64,000 bases of DNA, from assembly GCA_946220775.1 (NCBI GenBank), contig CAMIFC010000007.1:1-64000 (forward strand), read 5' to 3'. Source of the stretch: an uncultured Corynebacterium sp. (GTDB taxonomy: Bacteria > Actinomycetota > Actinomycetes > Mycobacteriales > Mycobacteriaceae). Position 1 is the stretch's first letter, and the number at the start of each line of letters is the position of its first letter. Below, piece by piece: positions 44,554 to 54,031 of the stretch. The position numbers and the translations under genes are program-made. The notes under the pieces were generated by a model. That model made no database searches. It was not told where the DNA came from and saw only the letters and a program-made list of their open reading frames with translations.

Positions 44554-45201
44554 ATGACTGCTAGACTGGTCACCATGACCAGCAAGAAGCCTTCTCAGCA
44601 CGACATTGACGCACGCGTGACTGACCTGGCACTTAAAGCTGCCCGAGGAAACAAGCGGGCGCTCACCGAGTTCATCGCCGCCACCCACGATGACGTGTGG
44701 CGACTGCTCGCCCACTTGGCCAACACTGACCAGGCAGATGACCTCACCCAGGAAACTTTCCTGCGCGTGCTATCTGCCCTCCCCCGATTCGCGGCGCGCT
44801 CCTCGGCGCGAACGTGGATCTTGTCGCTCGCCCGGCGCGTGTGGGTCGATAGCATTCGCCACGACATGGCCCGCCCCCGCAAGTCCGCCGCGGAATGGGA
44901 GGACGCCGCTGGTGACACCCCTGCTCCCGAAACCACCGGCGGTAGCAGCTGGGCGGAGTGGCTCGACGCACAAGAACTGCTCAATGAGCTTGCAGACGAC
45001 CGGCGCGAGGCACTGATCCTCACCCAGGTTCTGGGGTACACCTACGCAGAGGCCGCGAAGATCGCCAACGTTCGCGTGGGAACAATTCGCTCCCGCGTTG
45101 CCCGGGCGCGCGCTGATTTGGTGGACATGCAGCAGGTCCAACAGAAGGCACAGCAGGCTCAGCGAAGCTCTTCTCGAACACATTTACGATCCATCGGATA
45201 A
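44554..45201 (+). CDS. sigC: ECF-family RNA polymerase sigma factor (SigC-like)
   Basis: Extracytoplasmic-function sigma factor. Region 2 includes NTDQADDLTQETFLRVL and the -10-binding ARTWILSLARRVWVDSIRH. Region 4 is LGYTYAEAAKIANVRVGTIR and following RSRVARAR. A position next to katA matches C. glutamicum sigC as I recall it. Start 44554 or ATG 44575 (MTSKKPSQ); neither has a strong Shine-Dalgarno, so a leaderless mRNA is possible. Confidence 0.85.
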   Translation: MTARLVTMTSKKPSQHDIDARVTDLALKAARGNKRALTEFIAATHDDVWRLLAHLANTDQADDLTQETFLRVLSALPRFAARSSARTWILSLARRVWVDSIRHDMARPRKSAAEWEDAAGDTPAPETTGGSSWAEWLDAQELLNELADDRREALILTQVLGYTYAEAAKIANVRVGTIRSRVARARADLVDMQQVQQKAQQAQRSSSRTHLRSIG

Positions 45202-45270
45202 CTTGTCCGGCCCCGTGTTTATCCTGAGATCACCCACATAATCGGATGAATCACTGGAAGGGGCCATTTG

Positions 45271-46754
45271 ATGGCAGCACCTGCGGCACGGCGCCGCAAC
45301 ACTTGGGGAATGAATAGCTCGCGCGCAACCTTGCTACAGCGCAGCCACGCTGGTTCGACTCAGCGCAGGCGCGCGGGTTTGGCGCAGCGCAGCCGTGGCG
45401 GACTCACGCTGCTCGCGATGTTGAGTGCCCTCGCCATCTACCTGGGGAATTCTGGGGTGGCGGCGGCTGGCGTCCTAAAAAATACGGGGGACACAACGTG
45501 CTCGGCAGTGGAGATTTTGACGACGGCGGGAACGGGGGACGCGCACAGCGCCGATGACCCGACGTATAGCTACGGTTTCGCCTCGGGGACGAATGGTGCG
45601 AAGCAATTGTCGCAGGTCCCGGGCGTGTCGACGTGGCAACTTCCTTATCCGGCGGCGGCAGGACTCGTGGCCTCGGCAGATGGTAGCGGGGATGCGCCGC
45701 TGGCCTACGGATTGTCGCGGGAACAAGGAACGCAGCGGGCGTTGGCTCGAATCGCGGAGGTTCGGGAACAGTGTCCGGAGACGAAATTCCTACTCCAGGG
45801 ATTCTCGCAAGGCGCGCATGTGATGGGTGATGTCGCGGCGCAGATGCCGCAAGAGGCGATACTGCGGGCGTACCTGGTTTCCGATCCGGGGCGGGCGCCA
45901 CTGCCAGCGGATGCGGAAGTCGGGAGCTCCGCGACCAGCAGTGATGCGTTTGGTGCGCCTGGCCGGTGGAGTCGTAGTGGTGCGCTAATCATGGAGACTG
46001 ACCGTGGGCTGCCCGCCCCGACCACGGGTGGATTGGCAGCACGGCGTGGTGCCGACGAGTTCGCGCGCGGGAAAGTACTGAGTTTTTGTAACCCGACGGA
46101 TATTGCTTGTGCCGCGCCCACAGGTGGGTTCCTCCAGCAAATCGCAGCGTGGGCAAACGGCACCGACGACGAGCAGACCTCCGCTTTGCAGATGCGCGAG
46201 GACTACGCAAATGCCACGCCGGTCACGGAGATGGTGGATCGCGGCACGTTCTTTACCGTCATGCTGCCCACCGCGATCCAGAGCGTTCCTGCGCTGTTGG
46301 CCCAAGACGCGGCGAGCGTGAAACGGCAATTCGATCACGCTGGTCAGCGGGCATTGCGCCGGGGCACGATCACCAAGTCGGAGCAGCTCAGCATGAAACT
46401 ACTGGGCTACGAGCTGGCGGAAATCACCGGATTCATCGATGGACCGCACGGCTCCTGGAAGTGCTGCCCGCCCTCGGCTTTTCCCGCCACCACCTGGGTT
46501 ACACCGGGGCGCAGCGAGACTTCACCACGATCGGTGGTGTGCGGGTGGATGACTGGATTCGGGCGGACATGGCTCACGAAATTGCCGCGTATACCTCCGA
46601 GGCTCCGCTCGACGAGCTCAAGATCGCACCCGATCAGCGCACCCACCGTGGCCTGCGTGAACTCGTCGGCGTGCCGCTGTGGCGAATCGTCGACCTAGTC
46701 CACGGGCAAACCAGCCCGCAGGCCCGAGCGGTCTGGGAGCACTTCAACCTCTAG
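45271..46754 (+). pseudogene. Cutinase-like secreted serine esterase, frameshifted near its C-terminal domain
   Basis: A long Arg-rich N-terminus precedes a signal-anchor helix (LTLLAMLSALAIYLGNSGVA). The alpha/beta cutinase domain has CSAVEILTTAGTG, nucleophile motif LLQGFSQGAH, and NPTDIACAAP with the acid Asp and a Cys. After about 46,440 the conserved sequence continues in the next frame: LLEVLPALGFSRHHLGYTGA, VRVDDWIRADMAHEIAAY, down to a stop at 46752-46754. The original frame instead yields a low-complexity tail to 46698. The esterase core is whole, so partial function is possible. ATG 45271 has GGAAGGGG upstream. Its 3' end overlaps the convergent PepSY gene by 60 bp. Confidence 0.65.
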
Positions 46755-48293
46755 GGGCTCTCCCTCGCGGTCGGCCTGGTCCTTGCGGTCGGACTTCTTA
46801 TCACGGTCGGAGCGTCCCGCCCCGCCGCGTGGGCGCTTACGAGAACGTGCCCGGCGAGCATTCCACTGGTTGAAAGCAACATCCACCACCAGGAAAGCCG
46901 CCAAGGAGATCCCCAGCAGTGGCAGCAACTGCCCCACGACCAGCGCCAACACCATCATCAGAAGATGCGCGCGCCACCGGACCAGACCACGGCCCGGCCA
47001 ACGCTGCCGCAGCATCGCACCGGCACCACGACGCCACCACATGCGGTAGCCCTGCACCACAATCAACGCGATACCCAGCGCCGCGACCAGCAACATCAGC
47101 TGGAGCGGAAGCCCAAACATGATGCCCATGTGCAGGTAAATGCCCCACGAAGTGAGCTTGCTGAACAGGCTCAGATCACTAAACCGGATCTCATCCACCA
47201 GCGTCCCATCGCGGCCATCAATACCGACCTGGTCGGCAGTCGTGCGCCACGGCACCCACCGCTCACTCACTTTCCACGCGCTGCTGGCATCCTCCGGAAC
47301 GTACATGCGCAGCGGGCCCGTCAAACCACTATTTTTTGCGGACGCCACCACAGTCGCAGCCTCATCAGCAATCTCAGCCGGATCCTTCGCACCAGCGCCT
47401 GAGCCCGACGAAGAATCAAGCTCAAGATTCATCGGCGCGGTCTTCCAATCCTGGGATTCCGCGATCGAACTAACATTGGCACCAGCGAAACGCGACCACG
47501 TAATGCCCGTCGCAGACAGGCCAAGCAGAACCACGATCAGCCACACACCAACAACGGCGTGGCCATTGAGCATCGCCCGGCGCGACCCCTTCTCTGCTGG
47601 CACACCCCGCCACATGCTCGGGCGAGCACGCTTGGTTTCGCCAGTTTCGCCAGCAACCTCGGTCTTCCCAGCGGCGCGGGCTGTCGACTTAGCCGCCGTC
47701 GCGGCCGACACCGACGCAGCAGGCGTTTTCTCAGCGTTCCCCTTCTCCAGGCGCGCCTTCGCCGTGCGCACTCGGCGCCACCACAGCCACAGCCCGCCCA
47801 GAGCAAGCACCCACAACCAGGACGCGGCGACCTCAGAGTAGATTTCGCCAGTCTCGCCAAGGTGCAAATTCTTGTGCAATTGCGAAATCCAGAAACGCAG
47901 CGGCAGCTCCCCCAAACCAGAATTCGAGGAATAAGCCCCTAGGACCTCACCGTTTCCTGGGTTGATGAATACGGCGAGCGGGTTGGCGTCCGGAGTTTGT
48001 GGGTCGGTGAGCAGAACCCGCGTCGAATCGGTGCTGGAATCGGCGGGCCACACCTCCCCGATCTCTAGGTCGGGATGTTCCCGGTGAGCAGCGGAAATCT
48101 GGTCAGCCAACGGTATCGGGTCAGAGACGGCTTCAACGGTTTTTTGTTGATGATAAGCGACGTCCTCGAGCGTCGGCGCGATCGCATACAGCGCGCCAGA
48201 TAACGCTGCGACCAGCATAAATGGCCCGACGAACATGCCCGCGACAAAGTGAATGCGGCGCAGCAGTTCTGCGAGCTGGGCAGAAAATTTCAC
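46695..48293 (-). CDS. PepSY-associated transmembrane protein (iron-uptake-associated PiuB type)
   Basis: Four-helix PepSY_TM protein. Helix 1 RIHFVAGMFVGPFMLVAALS carries the family His. Extracytoplasmic PepSY-like segments (ADQISAAHREHPDLEIGEVW; LRMYVPEDASSAWKVSERWV) lie between later helices. A Lys/Ala-rich cytoplasmic loop (about residues 180-235) and a long charged C-terminal tail are present. I set GTG 48293 as the start (GAAGGG 5 nt upstream); an in-frame ATG at 48374 is an alternative. Such proteins often act in ferric-siderophore or haem metabolism. Confidence 0.78.
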   Translation of the reverse strand: MKFSAQLAELLRRIHFVAGMFVGPFMLVAALSGALYAIAPTLEDVAYHQQKTVEAVSDPIPLADQISAAHREHPDLEIGEVWPADSSTDSTRVLLTDPQTPDANPLAVFINPGNGEVLGAYSSNSGLGELPLRFWISQLHKNLHLGETGEIYSEVAASWLWVLALGGLWLWWRRVRTAKARLEKGNAEKTPAASVSAATAAKSTARAAGKTEVAGETGETKRARPSMWRGVPAEKGSRRAMLNGHAVVGVWLIVVLLGLSATGITWSRFAGANVSSIAESQDWKTAPMNLELDSSSGSGAGAKDPAEIADEAATVVASAKNSGLTGPLRMYVPEDASSAWKVSERWVPWRTTADQVGIDGRDGTLVDEIRFSDLSLFSKLTSWGIYLHMGIMFGLPLQLMLLVAALGIALIVVQGYRMWWRRGAGAMLRQRWPGRGLVRWRAHLLMMVLALVVGQLLPLLGISLAAFLVVDVAFNQWNARRARSRKRPRGGAGRSDRDKKSDRKDQADREGEPLEVEVLPDRSGLRAGLPVD

Positions 48294-48598
48294 GGTGTCC
48301 CTTCGAAAATCAGTAGCGTTCTCCCGCGGCACCGACCCATGACGAATCGGCACCGCGGCGCTGAGTGGATTCACTGCAACGTGAAAATCCTGATGCGTGG
48401 ATTCACGGCAGCGTGGAAACAGCGCGAGAAGCGAAGGGGCCCAGCTTCGTTCAACGGCAACTCATTAGTCGTGACGATGTTGGCGATAGTTCCCGACTAT
48501 CGAGAATTATTTGCAGTGGGGGTAGTTGTGGCAGCGCTCTTCCCGGTCTCGAATGCGTTGCCCGGGAGTTGTCCGGGCTCGGCTCTACACTGGTCACC

Positions 48599-49855
48599 AT
48601 GAGCGCAGTTGTTTTTCGCCAAGTGTTGCCGTTTCCAATTTCCGACGTATGGGGCATGCACGCTACCCCCGGTATCGTCACTCGGTTAACGCCCGGTTTC
48701 ACTGGCATCCGAATTCTGCAGGAAGCCGGGAACCTGAAATCTGGGCTGACGCGCATGCGTTTCCCTGGCGGCGCGATGTGGGAGGGCCAGCACGACCCGG
48801 CGGTGTACCGTCCGCTCGTGCCCGCGACCAGCGCTGAGTCCCCGGCGCGGTTTTCCGACGTATGCGACACCCCGGTTTTTGGGTGGGCGTCGGGGTGGCG
48901 TCACACCCATTCGTTTTTTCCGGACGCCACCCAGCCACACCACACCATCCTCCACGATGAGATTCGCACCAATGCCCCGGCGGCTCTTGCAGAGCGGGCG
49001 CTGCAGGGGATTTTTGGGTTTCGTCAGGATCAGCTGGCTGGTGACCTGCGCCGATTGACGCAGGTCAAGCAGTGGTCGGGCCCCACCACGGAGAAGATGC
49101 TGGTCGCGGTGGCGGGCGCAGACACGGCGGTGGGCGCGCAGCTGTGCGCAATGCTGCAGCTGGCTGGGCACCGGGTAATTCGGTTGACGTCCGACCCGCA
49201 TGCGCAGATGGCAGAAGCCGGTTTCACGGGTGCCGCTCCGCTGAATTACCGGTTCTGTGATCCGAAGACCTCCGGGCTGGATGTGTTGGATGAGGTCGAG
49301 GTTGTGGTTCATGTGGCGGAGCAGGCTGGTACTGGTGGGCGGGCCACAAAGGTCACTGACTTCGCGGAGATGGCGGCGTCGACCGATTCCGTGCACACGT
49401 TCGTGGCGGTGCGCGCGGGCGGGGCGATTGCTGGCGCAGGTTCCAGTGCTGCGGGCTCCGGCGCCCCGAGTGGTGCCGCGGATCTCGTTGACGCGGAAAC
49501 CGCGGGGCTTCGCGTGGTCGATATCCGCCCTGGCGCCATCCTTGCTGGTGGCAGCGGTATTCTCGCCACTGGCACCCTCCCACCTTTGGGCGCATTGCCC
49601 CTTCCGGGGACACTTCAGCGCTTAGCCCGCACCGTGGAACGCGACACGTCCGCCACCGGCTGGATCAGTATCAACGATGTCGTGGATATTGCTCTGTGTG
49701 GAGTCACCGACCCGATGCTGCACGGTGTGGTTGAGGCGATCGCCGGTGGCCCACCGAACATCTTGACCCGTCTGGGACACGAATTCCGTACTCCTGACCT
49801 GCGTGGCACCCTGCGCCATGAATTGGGGAAGAATCCTGCGAGGGCATTAAACTGA
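48599..49855 (+). CDS. SRPBCC-like plus NAD-binding epimerase-like protein (TIGR01777-related)
   Basis: The N-terminal ~150 residues resemble an SRPBCC ligand-binding domain (RQVLPFPISDVWGMHATPG; FGFRQDQLAGDL). The C-terminal ~260 resemble an atypical short-chain dehydrogenase/epimerase with MLVAVAGADTAVGAQLCAML as the nucleotide-binding glycine loop and VVDIRPGAILAGGSGILA. ATG 48599 is the start; the frame is open upstream but without support. It lies 6 bp before hemH, so is probably co-transcribed. Substrate unknown. Confidence 0.7.
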   Translation: MSAVVFRQVLPFPISDVWGMHATPGIVTRLTPGFTGIRILQEAGNLKSGLTRMRFPGGAMWEGQHDPAVYRPLVPATSAESPARFSDVCDTPVFGWASGWRHTHSFFPDATQPHHTILHDEIRTNAPAALAERALQGIFGFRQDQLAGDLRRLTQVKQWSGPTTEKMLVAVAGADTAVGAQLCAMLQLAGHRVIRLTSDPHAQMAEAGFTGAAPLNYRFCDPKTSGLDVLDEVEVVVHVAEQAGTGGRATKVTDFAEMAASTDSVHTFVAVRAGGAIAGAGSSAAGSGAPSGAADLVDAETAGLRVVDIRPGAILAGGSGILATGTLPPLGALPLPGTLQRLARTVERDTSATGWISINDVVDIALCGVTDPMLHGVVEAIAGGPPNILTRLGHEFRTPDLRGTLRHELGKNPARALN

Positions 49856-49861
49856 TAAATT

Positions 49862-51172
49862 ATGACTTTCTTGGATTCCTCTTCCGCTTTCGTCTTCCTA
49901 TCCTTCGGTGGCCCGGAAAAGTCTGAGGATGTGGTGCCTTTCCTCGAAAATGTCACCCGCGGTCGAGGAATCCCACGCGCGCGACTCGAAAAAGTCGGTG
50001 AACACTATTTCGCCCTCGGCGGTCGCTCCCCCATAAACGATCAAAATAAGAAGATCATTGCACAACTGGAACCCGAACTGGCGTCCCGAAAGCTTCCGCT
50101 GCCCGTGCACTTCGCGAACCGGAACTGGGAACCCTACGTCGAGGACGTGATGGTCCAACTCGCGCGCGAGGGCGTGAGCACCATATACGTGTTCGCGACG
50201 AGTGCTTGGGGAGGCTACTCCGGCTGCCTGCAGTATCAGGAGGACATCGCCCGCAGCCTCGCCGCCGTGCGCGACGCCGGGCTGCCGGAACCGACCGTTG
50301 TGCGCCTGCCACAATTCCACGACCACCCGCGGTTCATCGCCGAATTTACCGCTGCCGTGGATGCTGCTCGCGCCGAACTGCCCGCCGAACTTCAAGACGA
50401 CGCCGACCTGGTGTTCACTGCCCACTCCGTGCCCAACCGCGCCGACGACCAGGCCGGGCCACGCAGCTTCGGTGGAAATCTGTACTCTGAGCAGGTCCTG
50501 AATGCATCGCGATTGATTCAGCAGGCCTCGAGCTTCGCCAACCAGCCTGGCAGCGGCGCCGGTTTAGCGTGGACGGGTCAGCTCGCAGCGGGCAAACCGG
50601 TCGGCGGCCGCGGTGACGGACCAGCACAGACCGGAGTACCAGCCGAAATCGACATGGGCCCCGGCACGGAGTTGGATGTCGAATTGGTGTGGCAGTCCCG
50701 CTCCGGTTCACCGCACACGCCCTGGTTGGAGCCCGATGTGTGCCATCACATCAAAGCCCGCGCCGCCGCGGGCAACAAACGGCCGATCGTACTGTGCCCC
50801 GTCGGTTTCATCACCGACCACATCGAGGTTCAATGGGACTTGGACACCGAGGCCGCTGACCTCGCCGCCAAGAACGGAGTGCCATTCGTCCGCGTCGCCA
50901 CCCCAGGCCTTTCCGCCAGCTTCGCGTCGATGATCGTTGATTTACTTCAGGACGCCATTGCCACCCACCCCAACCTCCCCGCTGGATCCGAGATGAGTAC
51001 TGGGGCTGCTCTGGGTGCGGGCGCTGACACTGATGCGGAGAATTCGGCAGAACTGACGAGCCCGCAGGTCAAGGCGAAAAGCGTTATTGAGAAATTCGGA
51101 ACCGTTCCGAACTTTGGCTGCACGCTGAATGGTTCGCCCTGTGCACCGGGCTGTTGCGGGGCAGCCTGCTAG
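49862..51172 (+). CDS. hemH: Ferrochelatase (coproporphyrin III type of actinobacteria)
   Basis: Inserts Fe2+ into the porphyrin in haem synthesis; actinobacterial enzymes use coproporphyrin III (CpfC). N-terminal LSFGGPEKSEDVVPFL; catalytic His in VFTAHSVPNRAD; metal-site Glu region CPVGFITDHIEVQWDLD. The C-terminal cysteine cluster FGCTLNGSPCAPGCCGAAC suggests a [2Fe-2S] cluster. At 436 residues it is longer than usual because of a ~55-residue Gly-rich insertion near residue 225. A TGGCGTCC word is embedded in LLQDAIATHP. Confidence 0.92.
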   Translation: MTFLDSSSAFVFLSFGGPEKSEDVVPFLENVTRGRGIPRARLEKVGEHYFALGGRSPINDQNKKIIAQLEPELASRKLPLPVHFANRNWEPYVEDVMVQLAREGVSTIYVFATSAWGGYSGCLQYQEDIARSLAAVRDAGLPEPTVVRLPQFHDHPRFIAEFTAAVDAARAELPAELQDDADLVFTAHSVPNRADDQAGPRSFGGNLYSEQVLNASRLIQQASSFANQPGSGAGLAWTGQLAAGKPVGGRGDGPAQTGVPAEIDMGPGTELDVELVWQSRSGSPHTPWLEPDVCHHIKARAAAGNKRPIVLCPVGFITDHIEVQWDLDTEAADLAAKNGVPFVRVATPGLSASFASMIVDLLQDAIATHPNLPAGSEMSTGAALGAGADTDAENSAELTSPQVKAKSVIEKFGTVPNFGCTLNGSPCAPGCCGAAC

Positions 51173-51261
51173 CCCCCATCGGGCGTTTGTCCGGCGCAAT
51201 GGTTAGCATCGAGGGATCCATGTGATGCACACCGATCCGCCACGAAAGGACTAACCCAAGA

Positions 51262-52782
51262 ATGGCGAAGCAAGATCCTTCCGCTGACAACGCGGAGAAA
51301 CCAACCGCCGACGCGGAGCCTGACAAGGTCGTTGACGCAGAACGCGACAAAACCGTTGGTGAAGAATCCAACGACGTCGAAGGCGCAGAGCCAGCCACCG
51401 AGGCCGAAGAAGTCGATGCTGATGAGACTGATGCCCACCCCACGGTGGAAACACCATGGGGCAAAGTCATCGCAAACTCCCTGATCGCCGTCGCGATCGT
51501 CAGCCTCGTCATGCTCGCCTTCATCCTGCCCAGCCAGGTCGCCCAACCCCGGAATATTCCGGTGGGGGTAGTGGCGTCCGAAAAGGATTACAACGAGCTA
51601 TCGCAACAGCTGGAACAAATTGCGCAACAGCAAGGCGGTGAACTGCCGATGAAGCTGGAGCGGGTCGATGACAAGAAAACCGCACGCCAAAGTGTCGAGA
51701 AGGCCGAAACCCTGGGCGCGCTGGTGCTCCCCTCCGCGCCAGGTAAACAATTCGAGGCGTACGTGACGACCGCGGGTAACGCGCAGGTCGCCAACATGAT
51801 CGCCAGCATGGCGCAAAACCTTGCCCAGATGCCGGTGCAGATGGCACAGATGCAGGGCAAGCAGGTCAGCGACGAGGAAATGCAGGCCGCGATGGCCGGG
51901 CCGCGCGTCCAGGATGTCGTCCAGCTCGCGGAAACCGACCAGCAAGGCGCAGGGCTCACGATCTCGACCCTGCCGCTGGTGATTGGTGGTCTGCTCGGTG
52001 GCGTGTTGATCGCGCTGCGCGTCCGCGGCCGGAACCAACGCATGATGGGTGTGCTGGTGTACTCCGTTGTTGGTGGCGCCGTGCTCGCCTTCCTGCTGCG
52101 CGATGTATTTGGCCTGCTACCTGCACCGTTCGTTGGCCTGTGGTGCACCGTTGCCCTGGCGCTGGCGGCCACTCAGGCGCTGGTTGTTGGGCTGCACAAG
52201 GCGCTCGGTGGCGTCGGAATTGGGTTGGCCGCGGTGCTGACGCTGCTGATCGGCAACCCGATCTCTGGCGCGCAGATTCCATGGCAGTTCCTGCCATCGC
52301 CGATTGGCCAGATCGGGCAATTCCTCGTACCCGGTGCGTCGACGACGCTGCTGAAGTACGTCAGCTACTTCCCGAAGGCCAACCTGCTGGTGCCACTGTT
52401 GGTGCTGGTCGCTTGGACGGTCGTTGGCCTGGCGCTGATCCTGTTCTCCCCGGAACGCCCGACACGTCGCGAGGACGTTGCCGCTGGCGAGGGCACGGAG
52501 GACGCGGACGGCGAGGCCACAGATGCAGCTGACACCAGCGATGAGAACGCCGCGAAGGCCGAATCCCAGGCCGTCCCAGTGGGAAGCCCTGTGGGTGCCC
52601 AGCCGGCCACCCAGCGGGAGGCTTCCCCGGTGGATTACTCCTCGGCGAAGCCAGCTGCGAAGAAGCCGGGTGCCGGGAAGGGCAAGAAGCCTGAAGCGAA
52701 GCAGGGCTCCAAGCAAGACAAGAAGCCGGGCACCGATGCTTCTTCCGGTGCCGGGGATGGGGCACCCCCCGATAAGAACTAG
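51262..52782 (+). CDS. Multi-pass membrane protein, YhgE/Pip or ABC-2-permease-like
   Basis: An acidic N-terminal ~65 residues precede one membrane segment (LIAVAIVSLVMLAFILPSQV). A ~170-residue extracytoplasmic domain rich in Gln/Met (MAQNLAQMPVQMAQMQGKQV) follows, then five helices (LPLVIGGLLGGVLIALRVRG onward) and a Lys/Ala/Pro-rich tail. This architecture resembles DUF3533/YhgE proteins linked to RND-like or type VII systems. Function unknown. It is convergent with asd (4-bp overlap). Confidence 0.65.
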   Translation: MAKQDPSADNAEKPTADAEPDKVVDAERDKTVGEESNDVEGAEPATEAEEVDADETDAHPTVETPWGKVIANSLIAVAIVSLVMLAFILPSQVAQPRNIPVGVVASEKDYNELSQQLEQIAQQQGGELPMKLERVDDKKTARQSVEKAETLGALVLPSAPGKQFEAYVTTAGNAQVANMIASMAQNLAQMPVQMAQMQGKQVSDEEMQAAMAGPRVQDVVQLAETDQQGAGLTISTLPLVIGGLLGGVLIALRVRGRNQRMMGVLVYSVVGGAVLAFLLRDVFGLLPAPFVGLWCTVALALAATQALVVGLHKALGGVGIGLAAVLTLLIGNPISGAQIPWQFLPSPIGQIGQFLVPGASTTLLKYVSYFPKANLLVPLLVLVAWTVVGLALILFSPERPTRREDVAAGEGTEDADGEATDAADTSDENAAKAESQAVPVGSPVGAQPATQREASPVDYSSAKPAAKKPGAGKGKKPEAKQGSKQDKKPGTDASSGAGDGAPPDKN

Positions 52783-53813
52783 CCCTGCAGCAATTCCGCG
52801 ATCTGAATCGTATTCAGCGCGGCACCCTTGCGCAGGTTGTCACCCGCAACGACCAGCACCAGGCCACGGCCCTCTGGCACAGCCTGGTCCTGGCGGATGC
52901 GGCCGACGAGCGTGTCGTCCACACCAGCGGCGGCGAGTGGGGTGGGGAGATCAACGACCTTGACGCCCGGGGTGGCGTCCAAAATCTCGCGGGCACGCTC
53001 CGCGGAAATCGCACGGTTGAACTCCGCGTGGACGGTCATCATGTGACCCGTGAACACCGGCACGCGCACGCACGTGCCAGACACCTTGAGATCCGGCAGG
53101 CCGAGAATTTTGCGGGACTCGTTGCGGAGCTTCTGCTCCTCATCCGTTTCATCGGAGCCATCGTCGACGAGGTTGCCGGCCATCGGCAGCGCATTGAACG
53201 CGATCGGCGCGGCGTAGGGGCCGAAGTCCTCGCTCTTGAACGCGGAGCCGTCCTCAACCAGCTGCTCCATCACATCGAGGTTCTCCCGAACCTGCTTAAT
53301 CAGCGTTTCCACACCGGCCAGGCCACTGCCCGACACTGCCTGGTAGGAGGACACGTGCAGGCGCTCCAGGCCAGCCTCGCGGTTCAGCGCGCCCAGTGCG
53401 GGCATCGCAGCCATCGTCGTGCAGTTCGGGTTCGCGATGATTCCCTTCCGGACGTCAGCGCGGGCCTCACCATTAACCTCCGACACGATCAGTGGCACGT
53501 CGTTGTCGCCACGCCATGCAGAGGAGTTATCGATCACGGTCGCGCCAGCTTCGGCGAAGCGTGGTGCGTGCTCGCGGCTGGTCGCACCACCAGCGGAGAA
53601 GAGTGCGATATCGATTCCGCGCAGGTCGTCGGTGCTGGTGGCGACGACGTCCTCAACGGTGATGGTCTGGCCACCGAATTCGATCTGCTTTCCTGCGGAC
53701 CGTGCCGAGGCGAAGAAACGAACCTTGTCAGCCTTGAAGTTGCGGGCTTCCAACAGGTCGCGCATGATCTGGCCGACTTGGCCGGTAGCGCCAACGACAG
53801 CGAGGGTGGTCAT
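52779..53813 (-). CDS. asd: Aspartate-semialdehyde dehydrogenase
   Basis: Second step of the lysine/threonine/methionine and diaminopimelate pathway. NADP loop LAVVGATGQVGQIM, active-site Cys in ANPNCTTM, GSGLAGVETL, and substrate Arg/His in VRVPVFTGHMMTVHAEF. ~344 residues from ATG 53813 (GGATGATG upstream). It normally follows lysC directly; here a ~7-kb pilus cluster separates the two, so it probably has its own promoter in 53,814-54,031. Confidence 0.93.
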   Translation of the reverse strand: MTTLAVVGATGQVGQIMRDLLEARNFKADKVRFFASARSAGKQIEFGGQTITVEDVVATSTDDLRGIDIALFSAGGATSREHAPRFAEAGATVIDNSSAWRGDNDVPLIVSEVNGEARADVRKGIIANPNCTTMAAMPALGALNREAGLERLHVSSYQAVSGSGLAGVETLIKQVRENLDVMEQLVEDGSAFKSEDFGPYAAPIAFNALPMAGNLVDDGSDETDEEQKLRNESRKILGLPDLKVSGTCVRVPVFTGHMMTVHAEFNRAISAERAREILDATPGVKVVDLPTPLAAAGVDDTLVGRIRQDQAVPEGRGLVLVVAGDNLRKGAALNTIQIAELLQG

Positions 53814-53910
53814 GGGTGTCATCATCCAATCTTGAATGGTTGGGGTTTGTAGTGTTCGTTTGGCCCGAAGGCCGGATAGTTGCTTGGGCAGTTTGCGCCC
53901 CATTGCATGA

Positions 53911-53946
53911 CTAATCCCCACCAGCCTAATCGCTGGTGGGGATTAG
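53911..53946. terminator. 14-bp perfect hairpin between the pilus operon and asd
   Basis: CTAATCCCCACCAG, loop CCTAATCG, CTGGTGGGGATTAG. It lacks a long T-run on the minus strand but is correctly placed to end the pilus transcript before asd. Confidence 0.7.
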
Positions 53947-54031
53947 ATCTAGGAGATTTCTAGAACGGTCTGTCTAGCTCCTATTTTTCCGTTCGCGTAA
54001 GGGCTTTGGCTCTTCCGTTTAGGTCTTCCGC

